A stretch of DNA of 64,000 nucleotides from Thermoanaerobaculia bacterium. GTDB lineage: Bacteria; Acidobacteriota; Thermoanaerobaculia; Multivoradales; Multivoraceae. The notes below the pieces were generated by a model that saw only the letters and a list, made by a program, of their open reading frames with translations, did not search any database and had not been told where the DNA came from. Made by a program: the position numbers and the translations under genes. Positions 1-8,886 of the stretch are shown piece after piece (the stretch's first letter is position 1; every line of letters begins with the position of its first letter). The stretch spans positions 372,001-436,000 of the forward strand of contig JAJEHN010000001.1 in the NCBI GenBank assembly GCA_022823665.1, read 5' to 3'.

Positions 1-2
1 TC

Positions 3-47
3 CGTGCGCTGCTGCGACGCATGGAACGCCGGAGCGAAACGGAGTGA
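3..47 (+). CDS. 3' end of a gene cut by the window start
   Basis: An open frame runs from the window edge to a TGA at 45-47 and ends in residues RRSETE. The stop lies about 10 bases before the GTG of the next gene and overlaps its Shine-Dalgarno sequence, an arrangement typical of an operon. Only 14 residues are visible, so the product cannot be named. Confidence 0.3.
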   Translation, partial: RALLRRMERRSETE

Positions 48-57
48 GGAGGACGAC

Positions 58-1617
58 GTGAGCTGGCGGTCCGAGATCGACGAACTGAAGCGTCGCCGCG
101 AACTGGCGCGGGAGATGGGGGGCGCGGACAAGGTCGAACGCCAGCACCATTTCGGCAAGCTGACCGTCCGCGAACGCATCGACGCGATGATCGACGCCGG
201 CAGCTTCCACGAAATCGGCGAGATCGCCGGTCGTGCCGAGTACACGGAGGACGGCGAACTCGTGTCCTTCCGACCTTCGAACTTCGTCTTCGGCGTCGGG
301 GAGATCGACGGCCGTCCGGCCATCGTCTCCGGCGACGACTTCACGGTGCGCGGCGGTTCGGCCGACGCCTCGATCCCCGCCAAGCGGACGCGGTCGGAAG
401 GTCTCGCGCTCGAGATGAAGCTCCCCCACGTGCGCCTGGTCGACGGCATGGGCGGCGGCGGCTCGGTCAAGACGATCGAGATGGCGGGGCGCACCTACAT
501 ACCGGAGCTTCGGAGCTGGGAAGTCGTCGTGCGGCACCTGGCGGTCGCTCCATCCGTGTCCCTGGCGCTCGGTTCGGTCGCCGGCATCGGCGCCGCCCGG
601 GTCTGCACCGCCCACTACTCGGTCATCGTCCGCGACACGGCCCAGATGATGATCGCCGGCCCGGCACTGGTCGAATGGGCCGGCGGCGGCACGGTGCCCA
701 AGGAAGAACTCGGACACGCCCGCATCCACACCGCGAACGGAGCGATCGACGACGCGGTGGACACGGAGGCCGAGGCGTTCGACCGCGCCCGCCGGTTCCT
801 CTCCTACCTGCCGACCAATGTCGATGAGCTGCCGCCGCGGCTGCCCGAGTCGGAGCGCGGCGACGACCCGGAGCGCCGCGATCCGGAGCTGCTCGACTTC
901 GTGCCGCGCGACCCGAAGCGCACCTACCGGATGCGCGAGCTGCTCGGCCGCATCGTGGACCGCGGCTCCTTCTTCGAAATCGGCCACGACTGGGGCCGTT
1001 CCATCATCACCGGCCTGGCGCGCCTGGACGGCTGGCCGATGGCGATCTTCGCCGAGGACGTGAACGTCTACGGCGGCGGCTGGGACGCCGACTCCTGCCG
1101 CAAGCTGTCCCGGCTGATCGACCTGGCATCGACCTTCCACCTGCCCCTGCTCCACCTCGAGGACTGTCCCGGCTTCCTGATCGGCCGCGAGTCCGAACAC
1201 ACCGCCACGATCCGCTTCGGCTCCCAGGTCCTCGCAGCGCTGGGACAGTGCACGACGCCCTTCTGCTGCGTGGTGATCCGCAAGGCGTTCGGCGTCGCCG
1301 GCGGCGCCAACCACAAGCCGGGCAGCCACCACTTCCGCTACGCCTGGCCCTCAGGCGACTGGGGCTCGTTGCCGATCGAAGGCGGCATCGAGGTCGCCTA
1401 CAAGGCGGAACTCGCCGAAGCGGAGGACTACGACGCTCACCTGGCCCGCATCAAGGAGCGTCTGAACCAGGTCCGCTCGCCGTTCCGGTCGGCCGAGTAC
1501 TTCGAGATCGAGGAGATCATCGACCCGCGCGACACGCGGCCGATCCTCTGCCGCTGGGCCAGCCTGGTCGCGGGGTCGGTGCCGGTCGGCCCGCAGGCAT
1601 TCACCTACCGGCCCTGA
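58..1617 (+). CDS. acyl-CoA carboxylase, carboxyltransferase (beta) subunit
   Basis: A 519-residue biotin-dependent carboxyltransferase of the propionyl/methylmalonyl/methylcrotonyl-CoA carboxylase beta family, near the usual family length of 510-540. It would move CO2 from carboxybiotin to an acyl-CoA in the cytoplasm. The N-terminal half has the crotonase-like CT core; the C-terminal half carries the glycine-rich GVAGGANHKPG segment followed by a family-typical stretch around WGSLPIEGGIEVAYKAE. The GTG start at 58 is chosen because AGGAGG lies at 47-52, five bases upstream; an open frame extends further but has no ribosome site. The substrate is not decided by the sequence. No biotin carboxylase is adjacent inside the window, so its partner is upstream or elsewhere. 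Confidence 0.88.
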   Translation: MSWRSEIDELKRRRELAREMGGADKVERQHHFGKLTVRERIDAMIDAGSFHEIGEIAGRAEYTEDGELVSFRPSNFVFGVGEIDGRPAIVSGDDFTVRGGSADASIPAKRTRSEGLALEMKLPHVRLVDGMGGGGSVKTIEMAGRTYIPELRSWEVVVRHLAVAPSVSLALGSVAGIGAARVCTAHYSVIVRDTAQMMIAGPALVEWAGGGTVPKEELGHARIHTANGAIDDAVDTEAEAFDRARRFLSYLPTNVDELPPRLPESERGDDPERRDPELLDFVPRDPKRTYRMRELLGRIVDRGSFFEIGHDWGRSIITGLARLDGWPMAIFAEDVNVYGGGWDADSCRKLSRLIDLASTFHLPLLHLEDCPGFLIGRESEHTATIRFGSQVLAALGQCTTPFCCVVIRKAFGVAGGANHKPGSHHFRYAWPSGDWGSLPIEGGIEVAYKAELAEAEDYDAHLARIKERLNQVRSPFRSAEYFEIEEIIDPRDTRPILCRWASLVAGSVPVGPQAFTYRP

Positions 1618-1661
1618 GCGGGAGGCGTAGACTAGGACGCCCTGCCCCGGGGCGACCCACC

Positions 1662-4316
1662 GTGCGCAGCCGCGTCCTCATCCGAGCCTTCCTCATCGCA
1701 GCCGTCGCGCTGTTTCTCGTCGGCGGCACGGCGTCGGCCGCGAAGAAGAAGCGGCCGCCCTGCGAGGACGGCCGGCAACCCGCGGTCGAGGACCTGCCGC
1801 TCCAGCACCGGCAGTGGACCGAGGAAGTCGCCCTGCTGCTCAGCGACGAGGAGATCCAGTCCTTCCTCTGTCTGTCCCAGGACTACCAGCGGGACGCCTT
1901 CATCGCGGAGTTCTGGAAGGCGCGCGATCCCTATCCCGACACGGCGCGCAACGAGTTCCGGGAGCACTGGAGCGAGCGACTGTCCATGGTCCGCCAGTTG
2001 TTCGAGAACACCGACGACGAGCGGGCGCGCTACTACCTGCTGAACGGGCCGCCCGGCGTCCACGTGGAAATCTGTCCCCGGCGCTCGGCGACGAGCATCG
2101 AGGCCTGGTTCTACGGCTTCCAGGACCTGAGCGAGGTGATGGGCGCGATCTTCTCCCGCCGGCTCCGCCCGGACCAGTACGCGGTCATCTTCTACCGGCG
2201 CCTTGGCGTCGGCCCCTGGCGGGCGTGGTACCCGAGCGAAGAGCTCAGCATCTCGGCCCTCCAGCCCGGCGGCCGGCTCGACCTGCCGGGCGCCGGCATC
2301 GGCGGTCTCCGCCGGGAGGACCTCGGCGCCGGCTGCAAGGAGGAGGAGCTCGGCTACGCGCTCCGGATCATCCAGATCCTGAACGACTGGGGCGGCATGC
2401 TCGGCTTCTTCTACGAGCGGATGATCGGCGAGAAGCTGGAACCGATCGAAGCCCCGTCCGACGAGTGGCTGCGGACGTTCGAGTCCTACTCGACCGACCT
2501 GCCCTCGGGCGCGCCGGAACTGGCCGCCGCGCTCGACGTCTCCTTCCCGGGGCGCAAGGAGAGCCGGACCGTGGTCCAGACCCTGGTTCAGGTCGAGGCG
2601 GAAGGCGCAACCCTCGCCGACCTCGCCGGCGCCCGTTCCTACGCATTCGAGCTGATCGGGGAGGTCCTGCGTGCGGACGCGGACACCGGGGCCGACCGGC
2701 TGTTCGAGAGCTTCCGCTACCGGTTCGAGTTCCCGGTCGAAAACGGCGAAGCGACCGGCGAAAGCCAGCCGGCCATGCCCCTCGTCGCCCAGCGCTATCT
2801 CCGTCCCGGCGAGTACAAGCTGATCCTGCGCGTCGACGACCTGAACGGCGACGCGGTGTGGCGTCACGCCGAGCCGCTCGAGGTGCCGAGGGTCGAAGCC
2901 GCGGGCTGGACGGAGGCCGACCTGGAGCCGATCTTCGCCGAGGCGAACCGCTCTCTTGCCTCCGGGGAGCCGACGATCCGGATCATTCCGCCGGGAGGCG
3001 AACTCGTGTCCGGCTACCTGCGCTTCGATACGGCGGTCACCGGCCCGGTCGACAGGGTGCGCTTCACCCTGGACGACAAGGACCTGTTCACGACCAGGCG
3101 AGCGCCCTACAGCGTCGACGTCCGGCTGGGCGAACTCCCCCGCAGCCAGATGCTGCGCGCGATCGCCTACGACGCCGAACGCAACCAGATCGCGAGCGAC
3201 TCCTACCTGATCAACGGTTCTCCTCACCGCTTCGACGTCCGGATCATCGAACCGATCCCGGGCCACGACTACAGCAACAGCCTTCGCATGCGGGCGCAGG
3301 TGACCGTCCCCGAAGGACGCAGCCTGGAGGAGCTCCAGGTCTTCCGCAACGCCGACCAGGTGGCCACGCTCTACGAGGAGCCCTTCACCGTCCCGATCGA
3401 ACTGCCCGGCGGACGCGAACTCACGATCATCCGGATCGTGGGCAAGCTGCTCGACGCCGAAGGGCCGGCCGCCTTCGTCGAGGACACGGCGATCATCAAC
3501 GGACCGGCCACGCTCGAGGAAGTCCAGGTCGACTTCGTCGAGCTCTACACGACGGTCGACGACCGCGACCGCCGGCCGCTGCTCGACCTCGGCCAGGACG
3601 CCTTCCAGGTGCTGGAAGACGGCGTGCCCCAGGAGATCCTCCGCTTCGAGCGGGTCGACGACACGCCGCTCGTGGGCACCATCCTGCTCGACGTCTCGGC
3701 CTCGATGGAGGAACGCCTCGCGGAGTCCGTCAAGGCCGCCGCCGACTTCTTCCAGCAGGTGATCACCGAACGCGACGAGCTCTCCATCGTCACCTTCAAC
3801 GACCGGCCGCACCTCGCATCGCCCTTCACCCGCGACCGGATCGAGTTCGCCAAGGGCTTGATGGCGCTCCGCGCCGAGCGCGGCACGGCGCTCTACGACA
3901 GCCTCATCTTCACCCTGTACCACCTGAACGGACTCCCCGGCCAGCGCGCGGTGCTCCTGCTCTCGGACGGTGTCGACGAACACAGCCGCTATGACCTCGA
4001 CGACGCCCTGGAGTACGCCCGCCGCTCGGAAGCCGCCATCTACGCAATCGGCCTGGCCCTCCCCAGGAAGGCGAAGGAGAGCCCGAAGAAGGTGCTGGAA
4101 CAGTTGGCGCTCGAGACCGGCGGCCGCGCCTTCTTCGTGGAGAGCACGAGCGAACTCGCCGCCGTGTACGACCAGATCGGCCTGGAGCTGCGCTCCAAGT
4201 ACTTCCTCGCCTACCAGTCCTCGAGCACGGCGCCCTCGGACGCCTTCCGCCGGGTCGAAGTCGTCGTCGACGAGAGAGGCGCCAGGGCGCGGACGATCCG
4301 CGGCTACTACCCGTAG
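1662..4316 (+). CDS. secreted GWxTD-domain and von Willebrand factor A protein
   Basis: An 884-residue protein with an N-terminal signal peptide (hydrophobic core about residues 8-26, ending GGTASAA). Residues about 55-155 form a GWxTD domain, a family found mainly in Acidobacteriota and Bacteroidota: the FWKARDPYPDTARNEFREHW block is followed by YYLLNGPPGV and EAWFYG. A middle region of beta-sandwich-like repeats (about 330-620) leads to a C-terminal VWFA domain with an intact MIDAS motif DVSASM near residue 678, as in the acidobacterial VWFA-related family. It probably acts in the periplasm or at the surface as a metal-dependent adhesion or scaffold protein. The GTG start at 1662 precedes the signal peptide; an upstream in-frame extension overlaps the previous gene and is rejected. 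Function unknown. Confidence 0.85.
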   Translation: MRSRVLIRAFLIAAVALFLVGGTASAAKKKRPPCEDGRQPAVEDLPLQHRQWTEEVALLLSDEEIQSFLCLSQDYQRDAFIAEFWKARDPYPDTARNEFREHWSERLSMVRQLFENTDDERARYYLLNGPPGVHVEICPRRSATSIEAWFYGFQDLSEVMGAIFSRRLRPDQYAVIFYRRLGVGPWRAWYPSEELSISALQPGGRLDLPGAGIGGLRREDLGAGCKEEELGYALRIIQILNDWGGMLGFFYERMIGEKLEPIEAPSDEWLRTFESYSTDLPSGAPELAAALDVSFPGRKESRTVVQTLVQVEAEGATLADLAGARSYAFELIGEVLRADADTGADRLFESFRYRFEFPVENGEATGESQPAMPLVAQRYLRPGEYKLILRVDDLNGDAVWRHAEPLEVPRVEAAGWTEADLEPIFAEANRSLASGEPTIRIIPPGGELVSGYLRFDTAVTGPVDRVRFTLDDKDLFTTRRAPYSVDVRLGELPRSQMLRAIAYDAERNQIASDSYLINGSPHRFDVRIIEPIPGHDYSNSLRMRAQVTVPEGRSLEELQVFRNADQVATLYEEPFTVPIELPGGRELTIIRIVGKLLDAEGPAAFVEDTAIINGPATLEEVQVDFVELYTTVDDRDRRPLLDLGQDAFQVLEDGVPQEILRFERVDDTPLVGTILLDVSASMEERLAESVKAAADFFQQVITERDELSIVTFNDRPHLASPFTRDRIEFAKGLMALRAERGTALYDSLIFTLYHLNGLPGQRAVLLLSDGVDEHSRYDLDDALEYARRSEAAIYAIGLALPRKAKESPKKVLEQLALETGGRAFFVESTSELAAVYDQIGLELRSKYFLAYQSSSTAPSDAFRRVEVVVDERGARARTIRGYYP

Positions 4317-4906
4317 TGACGGGGCGTACACGCTGCGGCTGGGTCAACGACGACCCGCTCTACATCGCCTACCACGACGAGGAGTGGGGCGTTCCGCTCC
4401 ACGACGACCGCCGGCTCTTCGAGATGCTCGTGCTGGAGGGGGCCCAGGCCGGGCTGAGCTGGTACACCATCCTCAAGAAGCGTGACGGGTACCGGCGCGC
4501 GTTCGACGGCTTCGACCCGGAGCGTGTCGCCCGCTACGACGAGAAGAAGGTCGCGTCGCTCCTGCAGGATCCCGGCATCGTCCGCAACCGCCTCAAGGTG
4601 AACGCGGCGATCTCGAACGCACGCGCGTGGCTGGACCTCCGCGAATCGGGTGTGCGATTCCCGGACTTCCTGTGGGACTTCACCGGCGGCAAGCCCGTCG
4701 TCAACGCCTGGCGCCGGCTAGAGGACGTTCCTGCCTCGACGCCGGCCTCCGAGGCGATGAGCAAGGCGCTCAAGGCGCGCGGTTTCCGCTTCGTCGGCCC
4801 GACGATCTGCTACGCCTTCATGCAGGCCGTGGGTATGGTGAACGACCATGTCACGTCGTGCTTTCGATGGCGAGAGTGCAAGGCGCTCGCGGAAGATCCT
4901 CGCTGA
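4316..4906 (+). CDS. tag: DNA-3-methyladenine glycosylase I
   Basis: A 196-residue HhH-fold glycosylase that removes 3-methyladenine from alkylated DNA to begin base-excision repair. The family hallmarks are present: the N-terminal RCGWVNDDPLYIAYHDEEWG, then LVLEGAQAGLSWYTILKKR with the catalytic-pocket Glu, and the C-terminal GFRFVGPTICYAFMQAVGMVNDH with its zinc-binding His and the following CFR. Family length is about 187-200. The GTG start at 4316 overlaps the TAG of the preceding gene by one base, implying translational coupling. Confidence 0.93.
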   Translation: MTGRTRCGWVNDDPLYIAYHDEEWGVPLHDDRRLFEMLVLEGAQAGLSWYTILKKRDGYRRAFDGFDPERVARYDEKKVASLLQDPGIVRNRLKVNAAISNARAWLDLRESGVRFPDFLWDFTGGKPVVNAWRRLEDVPASTPASEAMSKALKARGFRFVGPTICYAFMQAVGMVNDHVTSCFRWRECKALAEDPR

Positions 4907-4908
4907 GC

Positions 4909-6153
4909 ATGCGAACGGCGCTCGTTACCGCACTGGCCCTGTCCGCGGTCGCAACAGCCTACGCCCGTGACTGGCCGCAGTTCCGGGGTCCGACCGGGCA
5001 GGGGCACGCACCAGACGCGTCGGTTCCGCTCACCTGGAGCGAGACGGAGAACGTCGCCTGGAAGGTGCCGGTCCCGGGTCGGGGCTGGTCGTCGCCCGTC
5101 ATCGGCGGCGGCCTCGTCTGGCTCACGACCGCGGTGACCGACCGCGGAGCCGGTACCTCGCTCCGACTCCTGGCCTACGACACGACGAACGGCGAGCCGG
5201 CGAGGGAGGTCGAGGTCTTCGCCATCTCCGACACGACGCTCCTCAACCAGAAGAACAGCTTCGCGTCGCCGACGCCGGTCATCGATCCGGATGGCGAGCG
5301 CGTCTATGTCCACTTCGGCGCCCAGGGCACGGCGGCGGTCGCCACGGGCGGCGACTCGGCGGGCGAAGTTCTGTGGCGAACCCGCTTCCCCTACACGTCG
5401 CAGCACGGGAACGGCGGCTCTCCGATCCTTCGCGACGGGCTCCTGATCGTGAGCATCGACGGCTACGACACCGCGTTCCTGGTCGCCGTGGACGCCCGGA
5501 CGGGCGAGGAACGCTGGCGCTCGGTCCGCGCCGCTCCCATCTCACAGGCCTACTCGACGCCGCTCGCGATCGAGGTCGGGGACACTTCGCAGATCGTCAA
5601 CGTCAGCGCCTTCCGCGCCTCCGCCCACGAGCCGGGGACCGGCCGCGAGATCTGGCGGGTCGAGTATCCGGGCGGCTTCTCCAACGTCTCACGGCCTGTC
5701 TACGGCCACGGTCTCGTCTATCTGTCGACCGGCTTCAACGAGCCGGTCCTGCTCGCTGTCCGCCCGACCGGCGAAGGAGACGTGACGAACTCGGAAGTCG
5801 CCTGGCGGCTTCGTCGCGGCGCCCCGCTCACCGTGTCGCCGATTCTCGTCGGCAACGAGCTGTATACCGTCACCGACTCCGGCATCGCCACCTGCATCGA
5901 CGCCTTGACCGGCGACATTCACTGGCAACACCGGCTCGGCGGCAACCACTCCGCTTCGCCGGTCTTCGCCGGAGGCAGGATCTACTTCCAGAACGAGGAA
6001 GGCGTGACCACTGTGATCGCGCCCGGTACCGACTTCGAGCAACTGGCCCGCAACGAACTCGACGGCTCGACCCTTGCCTCCATCGCCGTCTCGGACGGCG
6101 CCTTGTTCGTTCGCACCGGCACACATCTGTATCGGATCGAAGAGTCGCGCTAG
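4909..6153 (+). CDS. secreted PQQ-type beta-propeller repeat protein
   Basis: A 414-residue protein with an N-terminal signal peptide (MRTALVTALALSAVATAYA) followed immediately by DWPQFRGPTGQG, the usual opening of the PQQ-binding-like beta-propeller family seen in Planctomycetota and Acidobacteriota. Repeated blades containing A-x-D-x-x-T-G-x-x-x-W motifs (for example VDARTGEERWR, and IDALTGDIHWQH near the C-terminus) fit a BamB-like seven- or eight-bladed propeller. Dehydrogenase activity cannot be inferred, because these paralogues usually lack PQQ. ATG at 4909 follows the tag stop by two bases, so the two are probably cotranscribed. Confidence 0.85.
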   Translation: MRTALVTALALSAVATAYARDWPQFRGPTGQGHAPDASVPLTWSETENVAWKVPVPGRGWSSPVIGGGLVWLTTAVTDRGAGTSLRLLAYDTTNGEPAREVEVFAISDTTLLNQKNSFASPTPVIDPDGERVYVHFGAQGTAAVATGGDSAGEVLWRTRFPYTSQHGNGGSPILRDGLLIVSIDGYDTAFLVAVDARTGEERWRSVRAAPISQAYSTPLAIEVGDTSQIVNVSAFRASAHEPGTGREIWRVEYPGGFSNVSRPVYGHGLVYLSTGFNEPVLLAVRPTGEGDVTNSEVAWRLRRGAPLTVSPILVGNELYTVTDSGIATCIDALTGDIHWQHRLGGNHSASPVFAGGRIYFQNEEGVTTVIAPGTDFEQLARNELDGSTLASIAVSDGALFVRTGTHLYRIEESR

Positions 6154-6225
6154 CTACGTACGCGACCTGCAACCTGAAGCGCTTCGAGAGCGTCTACGAT
6201 TCCGGGAACCGAAAAGGAGCGCCCC

Positions 6226-7671
6226 ATGATCGCAGCCCGAATCTGCCGGATCGTAGAGACGGCCGTGCCTGCCGCACTCACAGCAGTGCTGGCTTCCCTG
6301 ATGCCGCTCGCGGCCCAGACCGTCGACGCCGCGGGCCACTGGGAAGGTTCAATCGAGACTCCTGGCCAGGCGCTCGTCGTCATGGTGGACCTGGCCGAGG
6401 ATGATGGTGCCTGGACGGGGACGATCGACATCCCCGCCCAGGGCGCCAACGGCCTGCCGCTGTCGGACGTCAGCGTGGACGGCGAGACGGTCAAGTTCAC
6501 GATCCAGGGCGTTCCGGGCGAACCGACCTTCGAGGGCACCCTGTCCGGCGGCGAGATTTCGGGCGAGTTCAGCCAGGGCCCGGCCCGGTTCCCGTTCAGA
6601 CTGGGCCGGGAAGCGGTCGAGGTCGAGGCGCCCCCGCGACCCCAGGAGCCGAAGCCGCCCTTCCCCTACGCCGCCGAGGAAGTCGAGTACACAGCCCGGG
6701 ACGTGAAGATCGCCGGCACCCTGACCCTGCCGCCGGGCGAGGGCAAGGTCCCGGCCGCGCTGTTGATAAGCGGCAGCGGCGCCCTGAACCGGGATCTCGA
6801 ACTCGCCGGCCACAAGCCTTTCCTCGTGCTCGCGGACCACCTGACCCGGCTCGGCATCGCCGTCCTGCGGGTCGACGACCGCGGCATCGGCGGTTCGACC
6901 GGCAGCACCTGGCAATCGACATCCCGGGACAAGGCGAACGACGTTCTCTTCGGCGTGCGTTTCCTGCGCGGTCACGACCGGATCGACCCGGAGCGGGTCG
7001 GTCTGATCGGCATCTCCGAGGGTGGTCTCGTCGCCCCGCTGGCGCTCAACCGGGTGGAGCCCGGGACGATCGCGTACGCCGTGCTGCTGGCCGGACCCGG
7101 GGTGCCCGGCGGCGACCTGCTGCGCCAGCAACTCCGGCGAATCGCGGCGTCGAACGGCGCGCCGGCGGAGATGATCGACGAACTCGCCGCCCTTCAGGAC
7201 AGGGGACTTGAGATCATCGCCTCCGACATGCCTCCCGCCGAGGCGGAAGCCGCTCTGCGAGAGGTTGCGAAGGAGCAGATGGCGGCCTCGCCCGAGACCG
7301 CCCAGCTCAGCGGCGAGGACCTCGAAACCGCCCTGTCCGCCGCGGTCGAAACGAACCTCAGTCCCTGGTTCCGGTTCTTCATCCGCTACGACCCGCGGCC
7401 CGCCCTGGGCGGGCTCGCCGTGCCGACGCTGGCCCTGTTCGGCGGCAAGGACACCCAGGTCGACGCGGATCAGAACCAGTCCGCCATGGAAGCCGCGTTC
7501 GCCGGCTCGAGCAACACGGACATCACCGTGCACCGCTTTCCCGAGATGAACCACCTGTTCCAGACCGCGGGCACCGGCTCTCCCGCCGAGTACGCGCAGA
7601 TCGAGGAGACGATGGCGCCCGAGGTTCTCGACCTGATTGGAAGCTGGATCGCCGAGCGCTTCGTCGACTGA
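6226..7671 (+). CDS. secreted alpha/beta hydrolase (peptidase/esterase type)
   Basis: A 481-residue exported serine hydrolase. An N-terminal signal peptide (residues about 1-30, ending in AAQTVDA) is followed by a beta-rich domain of about 110 residues with the AGHWEGSIETPG pattern. The alpha/beta hydrolase domain then carries LLISGSGALNRD (oxyanion region), DDRGIGGSTG, and the nucleophile elbow GISEGG. The acid is likely in LALFGGKDTQVD and the His in FPEMNHLFQ. The layout matches bacterial proteins annotated as alpha/beta fold hydrolases related to S9/S15 peptidases. AAAAGGAG lies 7 bases before the ATG at 6226. Substrate unknown. Confidence 0.85.
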   Translation: MIAARICRIVETAVPAALTAVLASLMPLAAQTVDAAGHWEGSIETPGQALVVMVDLAEDDGAWTGTIDIPAQGANGLPLSDVSVDGETVKFTIQGVPGEPTFEGTLSGGEISGEFSQGPARFPFRLGREAVEVEAPPRPQEPKPPFPYAAEEVEYTARDVKIAGTLTLPPGEGKVPAALLISGSGALNRDLELAGHKPFLVLADHLTRLGIAVLRVDDRGIGGSTGSTWQSTSRDKANDVLFGVRFLRGHDRIDPERVGLIGISEGGLVAPLALNRVEPGTIAYAVLLAGPGVPGGDLLRQQLRRIAASNGAPAEMIDELAALQDRGLEIIASDMPPAEAEAALREVAKEQMAASPETAQLSGEDLETALSAAVETNLSPWFRFFIRYDPRPALGGLAVPTLALFGGKDTQVDADQNQSAMEAAFAGSSNTDITVHRFPEMNHLFQTAGTGSPAEYAQIEETMAPEVLDLIGSWIAERFVD

Positions 7672-7698
7672 GCGCCGCCGCGATCGAGAGCCCCCGAA

Positions 7699-7712
7699 CG
7701 ACCGGCCGGTCG
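7699..7712. promoter_or_regulatory. 14-bp perfect palindrome upstream of the ferredoxin gene
   Basis: CGACCGGCCGGTCG is a perfect 14-base palindrome lying 67 bases before the ferredoxin start and 27 bases after the hydrolase stop. It has no T-run, so it is not an intrinsic terminator. It could be an operator, but in DNA this GC-rich a chance palindrome is also possible. Confidence 0.2.
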
Positions 7713-7779
7713 AATAGAATCCCGATCCGTTGGCGGCGGCAGTTGGCCGACGCCGAAACGACGACACGGACGGTCCGGA

Positions 7780-8103
7780 ATGCCGAAGATCACCTACATC
7801 GACCAGGACGGCAGTTCGCGCGTGGTCGAGGCGCCGGTCGGGGACTCCGTCATGGAGTGCGCGGTGGACAACGACGTCGACGGCATCGTCGCGGCCTGCG
7901 GCGGCAACTGCTCGTGCAGCACCTGCCACGTCTACATCGACGAGGCCTGGGTCAAGGCGGTCGGTCCCCGCCACGAGGAGGAGGAGTTCACGCTCGAGTA
8001 CGGCATCGACGTGCGCCCCACGAGCCGCCTGAGCTGCCAGATCGAAGTGACCGACGAACTGGACGGCCTGGTCGTCCATCTGCCCGCCGAACAGGCGGAG
8101 TAG
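7780..8103 (+). CDS. 2Fe-2S ferredoxin, adrenodoxin/putidaredoxin type
   Basis: A 107-residue electron carrier. The cluster ligands appear as CGGNCSCSTC (Cys-x5-Cys-x2-Cys, counting the first, third and fourth Cys) with the fourth ligand in RLSCQIEV, exactly the adrenodoxin/Fdx-type spacing. The acidic surface (EEEEF, DEAW) fits docking to an NAD(P)H-ferredoxin reductase and a P450 or dioxygenase. No such partner is adjacent. The family length of 104-110 matches. It is followed 25 bases later by a UPF0173 hydrolase gene, which may be cotranscribed. Confidence 0.92.
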   Translation: MPKITYIDQDGSSRVVEAPVGDSVMECAVDNDVDGIVAACGGNCSCSTCHVYIDEAWVKAVGPRHEEEEFTLEYGIDVRPTSRLSCQIEVTDELDGLVVHLPAEQAE

Positions 8104-8128
8104 ATCCGCCCCCAAGGGAGGACACGCC

Positions 8129-8797
8129 ATGACCCTCGAACTCACCTTCCTCGGCCATTCCGGCTTCCTGATGAGCGACGGCGAGCACACTCTGGCCATC
8201 GACCCCTTCCTGACCGGCAATCCGGTGGCGACCATGGCGGCCGGCGACGTGAAGTGCGACGCCATCGCCCTCACCCACGGCCACGCGGACCACTTCGGCG
8301 ACACCCTGGCCATCGCCCAGGCCAACAACGCGAACGTGATCGCCGCGTTCGAGATGTGCAACTACCTCCAGGAGCAGGGGCACGAGAACGTGAACCCCGG
8401 CAACCCCGGCGGCAAGATCGATACCGGATTCGGCTGGGTCGCCTTCACCCACGCCTTTCACTCCTCGTCGTTCGAAGGGCAGTACATGGGGATGCCCTGC
8501 GGCCTGGTCGTCCACATGGGCGGCAAGACGGTCTACCACTGCGGCGACACCGGCCTGTTCGGCGACATGAAGCTGATCGGCGAGATCTACCGGCCGGACG
8601 CCGCCTGCGTGCCGATCGGCGACCGCTTCACGATGGGGCCGGAGCTGGCGACCAAGGCGGCCGAGCTGATCGGCTCGCCGGTCGCGATCCCGATCCACTA
8701 CGACACCTGGCCCCCGATCGCGCAGGACCCCGCCGACTTCGCGCCGGCCGGCGTTGAAGTCAAGGTCATGGCGCCGGGCGATACGCTCGCCATCTGA
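8129..8797 (+). CDS. UPF0173-family metal-dependent hydrolase (MBL fold)
   Basis: A 222-residue metallo-beta-lactamase-fold protein. The metal motif T-H-G-H-A-D-H is at about residues 49-55, with later ligands in FTHAFHSS and GDTGLFGDM and the terminal His in IPIHYDTWP. Length and the opening LTFLGHSGFLM match the UPF0173/YtkL family, whose substrate is not established. AAGGGAGG lies seven bases before the ATG. Confidence 0.9.
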   Translation: MTLELTFLGHSGFLMSDGEHTLAIDPFLTGNPVATMAAGDVKCDAIALTHGHADHFGDTLAIAQANNANVIAAFEMCNYLQEQGHENVNPGNPGGKIDTGFGWVAFTHAFHSSSFEGQYMGMPCGLVVHMGGKTVYHCGDTGLFGDMKLIGEIYRPDAACVPIGDRFTMGPELATKAAELIGSPVAIPIHYDTWPPIAQDPADFAPAGVEVKVMAPGDTLAI

Positions 8798-8823
8798 CCG
8801 CGGATCCCCTTCCGCCGCGGTCA
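8795..8823. terminator. hairpin at the end of the UPF0173 gene
   Basis: TGACCGCGG (8795-8803, starting in the stop codon) and CCGCGGTCA (8815-8823) are a perfect 9-base inverted repeat around an 11-base loop. No T-run follows, so this is at best a weak or Rho-assisted terminator. Confidence 0.35.
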
Positions 8824-8886
8824 CGCCAATCGTGACCCGGCCGCAACAAGCAACGCAGCCTTCCGTAACAGGAGGCTGACGACGCC

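Noticed and set aside
1632..4331. Open frame of 899 codons on the minus strand opposite the GWxTD/VWA gene
   Set aside because: Its composition is rich in Arg, Asp, Gly and Val with no recognised motif. It mirrors a real GC-rich gene, where stops are rare in the antisense frame.
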